Origin: CAMLDH01 sp966250375
GTDB taxonomy: Bacteria > Pseudomonadota > Gammaproteobacteria > Burkholderiales > Burkholderiaceae_D
DNA length: 38,715 bases
Direction of reading: 5' to 3'
NCBI GenBank assembly: GCA_966250375.1
Contig: CBINHE010000038.1
Coordinates: 1 to 38,715, forward strand
The notes under the pieces are model-generated. The model searched no databases and had not been told where the DNA came from. It saw nothing but the letters and a program-made list of their open reading frames with translations. Below, in pieces: positions 1 through 7,171 of the stretch (the first letter of the stretch is position 1; each line of letters opens with the position of its first letter). A program made the translations under genes and the position numbers.

Positions 1-84
1 AAATCCGCACTACGCCGCTGAGCCTGCGAAACTTGATTTGTTCTGCGCTTCCTTAATTCTAAAAACACCGAAAGGACAATCTAT

Positions 85-822
85 ATGACGTTTTTCAGCA
101 AGAAATTCGCATGGCTGCTCCATGCTGTACTCATGAGCGTTTGTATTGTCAGCGCGAGTCATGCGACTCCCATGTTCATTGATGGTTTCGAAAATGGGTT
201 GGCACAATGGACAGGGAGGAGCGGAGGAGCACACCATGGAGTAGTGGTAAACGATCCTCTGAATGCAGGGAATCACGTGCTCGCGTTTACGAAGTTGATC
301 TCCGGCGGAGATATCTACAGCCAGCAGCTGTTCAACCTTACCCCGGGGACGGTCTACCGGGCTTCATTCGATTATCTGGGGCTTGCTGTAAATGGTTCAA
401 TCTTGGGAGATCTCGGTGGCTATGCCGGGTTCTCCAGTGGTTTTGGGGGGAATGTCAAGTGGTATTACGCAACTGGTACAGCCGGTGGTGCTACTGCAAC
501 TCTCGTCGATGATGGAAAATGGCATAACTATATATACGATTTCGTGGCGCCTATTGTCTGGTTTGGGGGCGCGCACGGGAATTCCGTACATTTGATGTTT
601 GAGGACTTCCTAGGTGGTGTGCCGGGAGATGCCTATTTCGACAACATCCGATTCTCGCTAGCTTCTTCAATACCCGAACCTTCTCCAATACCCGAGCCGT
701 CCTCCGCATTGTTCTTGGGGGTCGGGCTCTTGTTTCTGCTGACGAAGCGAGGCATACGATCACCACTCAAATTATTTGAGAGCTTAAAGCAGCGCGGCAT
801 GAGGCAATCGCTCTCAATTTGA
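85..822 (+). CDS. PEP-CTERM sorting domain protein, exported
   Basis: The 245-residue protein starts with a signal peptide: basic KK at residues 6-7, a hydrophobic core, and likely cleavage after SHA at residue 27. A Gly/aromatic-rich beta-type domain follows, with an F-x-x-G-L-x-x-W opening like carbohydrate-binding or discoidin-type extracellular domains. Near the C terminus are two Pro-Glu-Pro motifs (197-199 and 203-205), a hydrophobic helix (about 208-220) and a basic KR-x-x-R cluster, which is the PEP-CTERM architecture. Such proteins are known to be processed by exosortase and sent to the surface or exopolysaccharide matrix; no exosortase lies in the window. An AAAGGA ribosome site at 71-76 supports this ATG. 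Oddly, about 20 residues follow the basic cluster, whereas PEP-CTERM proteins normally end there. The ligand is unknown. Confidence 0.8.
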   Translation: MTFFSKKFAWLLHAVLMSVCIVSASHATPMFIDGFENGLAQWTGRSGGAHHGVVVNDPLNAGNHVLAFTKLISGGDIYSQQLFNLTPGTVYRASFDYLGLAVNGSILGDLGGYAGFSSGFGGNVKWYYATGTAGGATATLVDDGKWHNYIYDFVAPIVWFGGAHGNSVHLMFEDFLGGVPGDAYFDNIRFSLASSIPEPSPIPEPSSALFLGVGLLFLLTKRGIRSPLKLFESLKQRGMRQSLSI

Positions 823-1134
823 TTTTTCCTTGGCAGTGCATATTTGAGTGCCACTGGCATGTTCGACGACTGGGTGCAAGCGTGTTCACTGGAATGCAAG
901 AGCGGCAATGCCCCCTCCCCGACAAACGGAACGCGCTGAGCACACTGGTGTTGACGATTCCGGTCAGGTGCGGGGCTACGCGCACATGACGTCCTTGTGC
1001 CGTGATGGGGTAGCCACTCAAGCTTTTGGGATGGTGTTGTGAATATGGCATGACGACCCTCAGGAATGATAGTAGATAGAGGGGCAATGGCGAAGGAGAA
1101 TCTTGATTCAAAGAAATTATTTTTATAACTGCCC
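823..1134. other. Gene-free spacer upstream of flagellin
   Basis: About 310 bases with no convincing coding sequence. The short open frames here have no ribosome site and no recognisable motif. The right edge leads into the flagellin promoter. Nothing else stands out. Confidence 0.5.
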
Positions 1135-1162
1135 TAAATATTTCGAAGATGCTTGCCGATAA
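1135..1162 (+). promoter_or_regulatory. Sigma-28 (FliA)-type promoter of the flagellin gene
   Basis: TAAATATT at 1135-1142 and GCCGATAA at 1155-1162 match the sigma-28 -35 (TAAA) and -10 (GCCGATAA) elements. The -10 is a perfect match and the spacer is 12 nt, one longer than the usual 11. The flagellin ATG lies about 85 nt downstream. Class 3 (late) control by FliA is the expected regulation for a flagellin gene. Confidence 0.75.
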
Positions 1163-1246
1163 TTAAATCAACGATGGCTCGTCTTTCACTGGAAGGTGGG
1201 ATCAACGTTATAGCGTCATTTATTGTCTTTTACAGGAGCCCCAATC

Positions 1247-2050
1247 ATGCCCCAAATCATCAATACCAATACTATGTCGCTGCTTGCGCAGAACAACCTG
1301 AACACATCGCAGTTGTCGCTCAATTCGGCGATCCAGCGTTTGTCTTCAGGCATGCGTATCAATAGCGCCAAGGACGATGCAGCCGGTCAAGCGATTGCCA
1401 ACCGCTTCACCGCCAACATCCGCGGCCTGAGTCAGGCGCAACGCAACGCCAACGACGGTATCTCGCTGTCGCAGACCGCTGAAGGTGCGTTGAAGGAAAT
1501 CAACGCCAACATTCAGCGTATTCGCGAGTTGAGCGTACAGGCCAAGAACGGCACCAACTCGACCGCCGACGTCGCCTCCATTCAGGCTGAAGCAGATCAG
1601 CGCTTGGCTGAAATCGACCGTGTGGCAGCGCAAACCGACTTCAACGGCACCAAAGTGCTGAACGCGGCCCTGGCCATGGACATCCAGGTCGGCGCCAACG
1701 ATGGCGAGACCATCACCATCACGACTACTGGTGCTTCCGACACGACGACCTTGGGTATCAACGCGTTTGACGTCAGCACGGGCAACCTGTCCACACTGGA
1801 TGCGGCGTTGGCCACGGTGGATACGACACGCGGCGCGCTGGGCGCACTGCAGAACCGTTTCGAGTCGACTGTTTCCAACCTCGGCACGACAATCATCAAC
1901 CTGTCGGCTTCGCGTTCGCGCATCGAAGATGCTGATTATGCAACTGAGGTGTCGAACATGACCCGCGCGCAGATCCTGCAGCAAGCCGGCACCTCGGTGC
2001 TGTCGCAGGCTAACCAGTCAACCCAAGGCGTGTTGTCACTGCTGCGTTAA
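1247..2050 (+). CDS. fliC: Flagellin
   Basis: Filament subunit, 267 residues. The N-terminal D0/D1 helices are typical (IINTN, then QLSLNSAIQRLSSG and INSAKDDAAG at about residues 1-55). The C-terminal D0/D1 half is also present (SRIEDADYATE and the closing QGVLSLLR). Only about 40 variable residues separate the two halves, so outer domains D2/D3 are essentially absent and this is a minimal flagellin. I chose ATG 1247 rather than the in-frame ATG at 1223, because CAGGAG at 1233-1238 sits 8 nt upstream and because the family starts with M-P/A-x-I-I-N-T-N. A sigma-28 promoter precedes it and a strong hairpin follows, so it is probably transcribed largely alone. Confidence 0.97.
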   Translation: MPQIINTNTMSLLAQNNLNTSQLSLNSAIQRLSSGMRINSAKDDAAGQAIANRFTANIRGLSQAQRNANDGISLSQTAEGALKEINANIQRIRELSVQAKNGTNSTADVASIQAEADQRLAEIDRVAAQTDFNGTKVLNAALAMDIQVGANDGETITITTTGASDTTTLGINAFDVSTGNLSTLDAALATVDTTRGALGALQNRFESTVSNLGTTIINLSASRSRIEDADYATEVSNMTRAQILQQAGTSVLSQANQSTQGVLSLLR

Positions 2051-2065
2051 TTATCGGCGCAGACT

Positions 2066-2107
2066 CGTCAATGCCCAGCCGTGCAATTTCGTGGCTGGGC
2101 ATTGACG
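2066..2107 (+). terminator. Hairpin terminator after flagellin
   Basis: A perfect 15-bp stem (2066-2080 with 2093-2107) closes a 12-nt loop 16 nt after the flagellin stop. The T-tract is weak. This is the usual arrangement after a highly expressed flagellin gene, and the hairpin may also protect the mRNA 3' end. Confidence 0.75.
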
Positions 2108-2162
2108 GTTCACCTCTTGTTGAGGTTGTATGAAACAGTCAGCGCAAGGACTTGCTTGCGTG

Positions 2163-2214
2163 CGCTGTCCGGTTTTGCTTGGCGTGTTCTGCAGGCATGA
2201 GCGGACAGCGTTTT
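2163..2214 (+). other. Second inverted repeat with TTTT tail before flaG
   Basis: A 9-bp perfect inverted repeat (CGCTGTCCG at 2163-2171, CGGACAGCG at 2202-2210) with a 30-nt loop is followed by TTTT and, 4 nt later, by the flaG ribosome site. It could be a backup terminator for the flagellin message or a leader structure modulating flaG. The loop is long, so the call is tentative. Confidence 0.35.
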
Positions 2215-2226
2215 GATAGGGAGCAT

Positions 2227-2610
2227 ATGATGACGATTTCTCCAATCAATTCATCTACTGTTGACGATGTGTGGCAGATGAACGTGGCCACACGGCAGCA
2301 AACGACTGTCCAGCAAACAGTCGCGGTTGTCGCGCCCGGTGGCGCGGACAAGATGGCGGGGAGCGATGATACTTCCAACGCCGATCAAGGAAAGCAGGTG
2401 CGGCATGTGCTGCAGAGTATCAATCACACCTTCGATACTCTTGCAATTGGCGTGCAGTTTGAAATCGACCCTGATTATAAGGACGTGATCGTCAAGGTGA
2501 TCGACAAGGAAAGCGGCAAGCTGATTCGCCAGATACCCTCCGAGGATGTTGTGCGGATCGCGAAGGCGCTCGACAAGTTGCAGGGACTGCTGGTCGAGCA
2601 GACTGCATGA
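2227..2610 (+). CDS. flaG: FlaG family flagellar protein
   Basis: A 127-residue protein with a low-complexity N-terminal half. Its C-terminal FlaG domain has the typical pattern: L-x-F-x-x-D-x-x-x-x-x-V-I-V-K-V-I-D, then G-K-L-I-R-Q-I-P-x-E-x-x at about residues 75-110. FlaG proteins sit between flagellin and fliD in many polar and peritrichous systems and influence filament length; the mechanism is not settled. AGGGAG at 2218-2223 serves ATG 2227 or, with better spacing, ATG 2230. An upstream in-frame ATG at 2152 lies inside the hairpin region and lacks conservation, so I rejected it. Confidence 0.9.
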   Translation: MMTISPINSSTVDDVWQMNVATRQQTTVQQTVAVVAPGGADKMAGSDDTSNADQGKQVRHVLQSINHTFDTLAIGVQFEIDPDYKDVIVKVIDKESGKLIRQIPSEDVVRIAKALDKLQGLLVEQTA

Positions 2611-2731
2611 CCGGTTTGCGGCTCGTTCAGATGAATGTAGGTTGATGGTGAGTGTGGCACCCCTCAACGATTAACTGCTGACGTTGGGTTTCGGTGCTAA
2701 ACCTAATCTGCGAAATTTGACAGGAACTAAT

Positions 2732-4168
2732 ATGACTACTATTTCTTCGCTGGGCATCGGATCGGGACTCGATTTGAGTTCTTTGCTGCAAAACCTGCAA
2801 AGCGCCGAAAACGCGCCGCTTCAGGCGATTCAACAACAGCAATCCAGTTATAGCGCAAAGCTGTCCGCCTATGGCCAACTGCAATCGGCTTTGAGTGCGC
2901 TGCAAACAGCAGCCAGCAATCTGTCGGCGTCGACGCTGTTTCAGGGGGTCACGGCATCTTCGTCGGCGACCGGCGTGCTTGGGGTGAGCTCGACCTCGAC
3001 TGCGGTGGCCGGTTCCTATGCGGTCAACGTCACGCAACTGGCGCAGGCGCAAACGATAGTGGCGGCCGGCGTTGCCAGCAGCAGCGCCGCAATCGGCAGT
3101 GGCACGGTGACCATCCAGTTCGGGACGATTTCCGGTGGTACGCTCGATGGCAACGGCCAGTACAGCGGCGCTACTTTCACCGCGGATGCCAGCCGCAGCG
3201 CACAAATGCTGACGATCGATGCTTCCAATAATACGCTGACCGGCATTCGCGATGCCATCAACGCCGACTCGGCGCTTGGCGTCACTGCGACTATCGTCAA
3301 CGATGGCAGCGGCACGCCGTACCGGCTGGTACTGGCTTCGACAACCACCGGCGAGACTTCCAGCATGAACATCACGGTCGCAGGCGATGCCGCGCTGTCG
3401 AACCTGCTGGCGTATGATCCGGCGGGAACCCAGAATCTGCAGCAAACGATGGTCGCGCAGAATGCTTCGTTGACGGTCAACGGCATTGCTGTCACGTCTG
3501 CTACCAACAGCGTGCAGGACGCGATCCAAGGCGTGACGATGACGCTAGCCAGCGCCGGCAACAGCACGGTGGCGGTGACCAAGGATACCGCTTCGATGAC
3601 CACCGCGATCAACGCGTTTGTCAGTGCGTATAACAGCCTGCATAGCACTGCCAGCAAATTGAGCGCGTATGATGCCACTAACAAGAGCGGCTCGATACTG
3701 CTCGGCGATTCGACGCTGCAAAGTATTGAGTCGCGCATCCGCAATTTGCTGAACACGCCGCAGACCAGCGGGACACTGACGGTTCTGTCGCAAGTCGGCG
3801 TGTCTATCGCCTTGGATGGCACTATGACGGTCGATTCGACCAAGCTCAGCGCGGCACTCGACAGCGATCTCGATGGCGTGGCGAGCCTGTTTTCCGGCGT
3901 GAATGGCAGCGGCGGCTACGGCCGGCAAATGGATGATCTGATAGACGGCTTTACCTCTACCGACGGTTTGTTGAAAGCGGCCCAGGATGGCGTGAATAAC
4001 ACCCTCAAATCGCTCGACAAGGACTACTCGAAAAAGCAAGACCAGATCGACGCAAGGATGGCGTTCTATAAGCTCCAATTCACGCAGCTCGATAGGCTGG
4101 TAAGTCAGATGAATCAGACCAGTTCCTATCTGACTCAGCAGTTTGCGTCGCTGTCCAGCAAAAAATAG
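2732..4168 (+). CDS. fliD: Flagellar filament cap protein FliD (HAP2)
   Basis: The 478-residue filament cap, which promotes flagellin polymerisation at the distal tip. The N terminus (ISSLGIGSGLDLSSLL) is the standard FliD_N start. A Ser/Thr/Ala-rich middle forms the outer domains. The C-terminal FliD_C region (about 255-470) includes the conserved stretch around D-S-T-L-x-S-I-E-S-R-I-R and ends in a helical M-x-x-x-Y-L-T-Q-Q-F-A tail that contacts the filament. AGGA at 2722-2725 supports ATG 2732; the longer frame from 2684 adds residues foreign to the family. It is followed after 16 nt by fliS, which suggests a fliD-fliS-fliT operon. Confidence 0.96.
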   Translation: MTTISSLGIGSGLDLSSLLQNLQSAENAPLQAIQQQQSSYSAKLSAYGQLQSALSALQTAASNLSASTLFQGVTASSSATGVLGVSSTSTAVAGSYAVNVTQLAQAQTIVAAGVASSSAAIGSGTVTIQFGTISGGTLDGNGQYSGATFTADASRSAQMLTIDASNNTLTGIRDAINADSALGVTATIVNDGSGTPYRLVLASTTTGETSSMNITVAGDAALSNLLAYDPAGTQNLQQTMVAQNASLTVNGIAVTSATNSVQDAIQGVTMTLASAGNSTVAVTKDTASMTTAINAFVSAYNSLHSTASKLSAYDATNKSGSILLGDSTLQSIESRIRNLLNTPQTSGTLTVLSQVGVSIALDGTMTVDSTKLSAALDSDLDGVASLFSGVNGSGGYGRQMDDLIDGFTSTDGLLKAAQDGVNNTLKSLDKDYSKKQDQIDARMAFYKLQFTQLDRLVSQMNQTSSYLTQQFASLSSKK

Positions 4169-4184
4169 AAATAAAGGGGCTTTC

Positions 4185-4646
4185 ATGTACCCACCGCAAG
4201 CGGCCGCCAGAAATATGGCCAATGCCTATGCCAAGATCGGTCTCGAAACCGCAGTCGAGAACGCGTCTCCGCTCCAGTTGATCACGATGCTGTTCGACGG
4301 CGCCAGGGCGGCTATTGCCTTGGCACGCTGTCATATGGAGAGCCAGAATATCCAGGGCAAGGGCAATGCGATTTCGAAGGCAATCAACATTGTTGACAAC
4401 GGCTTGAAGGCTGCCCTTGATGCTGAAGCGGGTGGTCCAGAGGGAGCTGAACTGGTAAACAATCTGACCGGGCTGTACGACTACATCAACCAGCGCCTGC
4501 TGTATGCAAACCTGCGCAACGATTCGGGATTGCTGGATGAAGCGGACCGGCTGCTGGAAAGCCTTGGTTCCGCATGGCGAGAAATCGATACGCTCAACAG
4601 GCAAAGTGCAACGCCGGCTGCGCCAGCGGCGTCAACCCATCCATAA
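4185..4646 (+). CDS. fliS: Flagellin export chaperone FliS
   Basis: A 153-residue cytoplasmic chaperone that binds the flagellin C terminus and blocks premature polymerisation. It shows the family core: A-Y-x-K-I-G-L-E-T near the start, then A-S-P-L-Q-L-I-T-M-L-F-D-G-A at about residues 27-40, and L-x-x-L-Y-D-Y-I-N-Q-R-L-L near 98-110. The C-terminal tail is Ala/Pro-rich. AAAGGGG just upstream supports ATG 4185; the longer frame overlapping fliD is rejected. It is the middle gene of fliD-fliS-fliT. Confidence 0.95.
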   Translation: MYPPQAAARNMANAYAKIGLETAVENASPLQLITMLFDGARAAIALARCHMESQNIQGKGNAISKAINIVDNGLKAALDAEAGGPEGAELVNNLTGLYDYINQRLLYANLRNDSGLLDEADRLLESLGSAWREIDTLNRQSATPAAPAASTHP

Positions 4647-4657
4647 AAGAGGGTGAT

Positions 4658-4984
4658 ATGGGATCTCAGGATCTGGTTATGCAATGCTACGAGCGAATCG
4701 CCGTATTGACCGCATCCATGCTGCAATTTGCACGCGCCGGCAATTGGGAGGCGATGGCGATGGAGGAGGTTGCGTTTTGCGCCTGCGTCGAGCGCCTGAA
4801 GGAGACCGAACCGGCGCAAGTGCTCAATGCAGCCCAAGTCGAGCAAAAATACCAGCTGTTGTGCAAGATAATCGCCGACGATGCCGCGATCCGCGATCTC
4901 GTTATGCCGGAACTGGCGCGATTGGGTAAATTAATGGGTTCCATGCAACGCCAGCAAAGTCTTCATCAAGCCTACGGTCGATAG
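4658..4984 (+). CDS. fliT: FliT-like flagellar protein
   Basis: A small (108-residue) all-helical protein directly after fliS, 11 nt away, with ribosome site GAGGG. FliT is the export chaperone of FliD and, in enterics, also an anti-FlhDC factor. The sequence fits the family in size, position and composition: helical, with a W-E-A-M-A-x-x-E motif near residue 30 and L-A-R-L-G-K-L near 88. Primary sequence conservation in FliT is low, so position carries much of the assignment. Confidence 0.8.
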   Translation: MGSQDLVMQCYERIAVLTASMLQFARAGNWEAMAMEEVAFCACVERLKETEPAQVLNAAQVEQKYQLLCKIIADDAAIRDLVMPELARLGKLMGSMQRQQSLHQAYGR

Positions 4985-4993
4985 TCGTCCCTC

Positions 4994-6454
4994 ATGAGTG
5001 GTGTTACGCCTCTAGTCGATACGCTGCTGCCAACCACCCTGGCGCAGCGCACCGATCTGATCCCATTGAAGCCGGAGGTAACCATCGGTGGCCCGGAACC
5101 GGTTCCCGATTCCGAGAAAAATGCCAATGACCCCAGGCTGCCGTCGCGTGCCGCGATCGACCGGAAACTGGGTACAGAATTAGCCGGTGAGTCCGGCGCC
5201 AACGGCACAGACCGACGGTTGCCGGGTGACGGCACGCCTACGCTAAGCAGCACTGCGCGCGCCATCAGCGCTATTCTACGTTCACAAGGCGATGCCGCTA
5301 TCGCTGCCGTTCGAGGCAGCGCGCCACTATGGCGTTTGCCGGTGGCGCCGGCAGCACATTTACTGGCGCCCATGCTGGTACGTACAGTAGCTGGCAGCGG
5401 CCTGTTTTATGAATCCCATTTGTCGCGCTATGCCAGCGGCAAGTTCACACTGGAGCAATTGGCGCAGGAACCTCAAGCCCGCTTGGGGCCACTGGCGAAA
5501 AGCAACCCGGAACTAATCGAGGGACGGGCAGTAGCGCAAAATAACCTGCTGGATGCGTTAATGTTTGCCGCCATAAAGCCGGCGCCGTCGCTCAATGTTC
5601 AACCGGCTCAGTCTATACCGCAGCCGGCACCGGCGGCCGGCGCCAATCAGCCTAATGCGGATCAGTCAAATGCTAATCAAGGCCACCTCAATCAAGGCAG
5701 CTTCAATCAAGGTAGCCTTATTGATGCCAACCTTAATCAGGTTAACTTCGACCAGCCCGGTCCCGATCAGGCTGGTATAAATCGTTCCACCGCCAACACG
5801 TCCGTTCCTGATCAATCTGCGCCAGCGCCGGTTGTTGTCGCTGCAGCCGGTGCTCGCCTGACTCCGGCCAGCGTTGCCGCCGCTTATCACACGACGAGTT
5901 TGGGAGCGGGACTGGCGTCAAGCGAAAACGGCACAGGCGCAGTAAACACACTGCCGTCATCTACGGAAACTGTGCGCGGGAGCGGCGGCCATGCCACTGC
6001 TGCTGCAATCCATCCTGAGGCGGTTGCGCTGGTGCGCCAGCAGCTTGAGCTGTTAGCTGTTCCCGTGTTCCGCTGGAGCGGCGAAGCATGGGCAGGGGCG
6101 AAGATGGACTGGGAGATACACGAGCAGCGGGAGGAGTCGCAGGACACCCCCCAAACCACGCCGCGGGTCTGGAATACCAGGCTGAATGTGACGTTGCCGA
6201 CATTGGGTACGGTCGAGATGCGCATCAGCCTGGCCGACAATGTGCTGCAGGCCCATATGGCAGCGAATCAGGATGCGAGCGTGGCCTTGCTGCGCGACGA
6301 TAGCAAAGCACTAAGGGAGCGCTTGGCAGTCGCCGGACTAAAATTGACTGCATTGCAGGTGGTGCCGCTGCCGGCGCAGCCGTCAACGCAAAACGTTGTC
6401 ACGGGCGATGCGCTGCCTAGGGCAGATATTGTGCCAAGTCAGTCGGAGTATTGA
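4994..6454 (+). CDS. FliK-family hook-length-control-like protein
   Basis: A 486-residue protein. The N-terminal two thirds are low in complexity and rich in Pro, Ala, Asn and Gln. The last ~140 residues have the FliK C-terminal (Flg_hook) pattern: a beta-rich L-N-V-T-L-P-T-L-G-T-V-E-M-R-I segment, then L-x-x-H-M-A-A-N and an L-R-E-R-L-A-V-A-G-L helix. Classical FliK is secreted, measures hook length and switches FlhB specificity. This gene is outside a hook operon and sits beside a small FlhB-C-like gene, so it may be a second FliK-like partner rather than the canonical FliK. A tandem five-residue repeat occupies about residues 217-262. Its stop overlaps the next ATG. No strong ribosome site was seen. 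Confidence 0.75.
   Translation: MSGVTPLVDTLLPTTLAQRTDLIPLKPEVTIGGPEPVPDSEKNANDPRLPSRAAIDRKLGTELAGESGANGTDRRLPGDGTPTLSSTARAISAILRSQGDAAIAAVRGSAPLWRLPVAPAAHLLAPMLVRTVAGSGLFYESHLSRYASGKFTLEQLAQEPQARLGPLAKSNPELIEGRAVAQNNLLDALMFAAIKPAPSLNVQPAQSIPQPAPAAGANQPNADQSNANQGHLNQGSFNQGSLIDANLNQVNFDQPGPDQAGINRSTANTSVPDQSAPAPVVVAAAGARLTPASVAAAYHTTSLGAGLASSENGTGAVNTLPSSTETVRGSGGHATAAAIHPEAVALVRQQLELLAVPVFRWSGEAWAGAKMDWEIHEQREESQDTPQTTPRVWNTRLNVTLPTLGTVEMRISLADNVLQAHMAANQDASVALLRDDSKALRERLAVAGLKLTALQVVPLPAQPSTQNVVTGDALPRADIVPSQSEY
5642..5780 (+). repeat. 15-bp tandem repeat coding a pentapeptide-like array
   Basis: Inside the FliK-like gene, degenerate 15-bp units encode five-residue repeats of the form (L/F)-N-Q-G-S, roughly nine in a row (for example LNQGS, FNQGS, LNQVN, FDQPG). 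A hydrophobic residue every fifth position resembles pentapeptide-repeat coils. The repeat lies in the linker that is variable in FliK proteins, where length changes could alter the molecule's reach. Confidence 0.6.
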
Positions 6455-6756
6455 TGACGACTCGCCCTCCGGATCGTCGAAGCGCAGTGGCGCTATCGTA
6501 TGCAGACAAGAGCAGCGCGCCAACGGTGGTGGCCAAGGGATATGGCGTAGTCGCGGAATCGATTTTGCGTTGCGCACACGAACACGGCCTGTATGTGCAC
6601 GAATCGCCGGAACTGCTCAATCTGTTGATGCATGTTGATCTGGATGAGCAAATACCACCGCAGCTCTATGTTGCTGTAGCGGAATTATTAGCGTGGCTGT
6701 ATCATCTGGAGGCCGAGGTGCCGGTTCAGACACCACGTCCGGTATCGAGAAAATGA
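6454..6756 (+). CDS. FlhB-like cytoplasmic domain protein (EscU/YscU/HrcU family C-terminus)
   Basis: A 100-residue soluble protein matching the C-terminal half of FlhB. It has the A-V-A-L-S-Y strand, A-P-x-V-V-A-K-G-x-G, the helix with H-E-H-G-L-Y-V-H-E-S-P-E-L, and L-D-E-Q-I-P-P-Q-L-Y-V-A-V-A-E-L-L-A-W-L-Y. The membrane domain and the autocleaved N-P-T-H loop are absent, so it corresponds to the free cleaved fragment of FlhB. Stand-alone proteins of this type occur with FliK-like genes in beta- and gammaproteobacteria; their role in substrate switching is inferred. ATG 6454 overlaps the upstream stop (ATGA), with GGAG at 6445-6448. Confidence 0.8.
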   Translation: MTTRPPDRRSAVALSYADKSSAPTVVAKGYGVVAESILRCAHEHGLYVHESPELLNLLMHVDLDEQIPPQLYVAVAELLAWLYHLEAEVPVQTPRPVSRK

Positions 6757-6821
6757 AGCCGCAGAAGTTGAATCCGAGGCGGGTTTCCTTCCCTTTTAGG
6801 TCATCATTCGAAATTGATCCT

Positions 6822-7140
6822 ATGCCTCATAAAAAATCGCCGCCGCAACCGATTGAAACTACGTCCCAACAACGTCAGGTCGATCGGTCGCGAGAGTTTT
6901 ATTCTGTCCAGCATTCTGGACGTAGATATAGGCGAAGGCATTTTTTTTACGATTGCGGCGGCAACCGAGTCCTGAATCAGCTTTTGCTGGCCTCACATCC
7001 GAGAATTTTGTTTCCGCGCTGCCGAATGGCGAACCCTTTATTTGTGCCGCGAAGCTGACAGGGAGGAGGGGGAATAGATTTCGATATTTCCGGCCTGTCG
7101 TTGATTGGCGCAGGCTTGCGTTCGGCTAATTCCGGACAAA
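6822..7140 (+). pseudogene. Decayed second copy of the YcgR/PilZ gene
   Basis: No intact frame spans this stretch, but pieces in different frames match the adjacent ycgR in order. M-P-H-K-K-S-P-P-Q-P (from 6822) matches its N terminus. S-I-L-D-V-D-I-G-E-G-I-F-F (about 6910-6950) matches its S-N-I-L-N-V-N-V-A-E-S-L-F-F. F-Y-D-C-G-G-N-R matches F-Y-D-W-G-G-N-Q. E-N-F-V-S-A-L-P-N-G (about 7000) matches K-N-Y-F-S-A-T-Q-N-G, and D-F-D-I-S-G-L-S-L-I-G-A-G-L-R-S (about 7080-7125) matches the PilZ core. About 45 residues near the N terminus and the region between the two domains are missing. It is a tandem duplicate broken by deletions and frameshifts. Confidence 0.75.
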
Positions 7141-7171
7141 GTATAAAGACTGAACATTTGGAATATACCTG

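Noticed and set aside
1346..1984. Long minus-strand frame (212 codons) opposite flagellin
   Set aside because: Shadow of the fliC reading frame: no ribosome site, no motif, and wholly inside the conserved flagellin gene.
2627..3529. 300-codon minus-strand frame opposite fliD
   Set aside because: Arg/Gly-rich shadow of the fliD coding sequence.
5642..5780. CRISPR-like short repeats
   Set aside because: The 15-bp units are adjacent without spacers and keep a reading frame, so they are a coding tandem repeat.
6693..7058. 121-codon plus-strand frame after the FlhB-like gene
   Set aside because: It begins inside the FlhB-like gene and runs through the decayed ycgR copy in mixed frames, so it is not a gene in itself.
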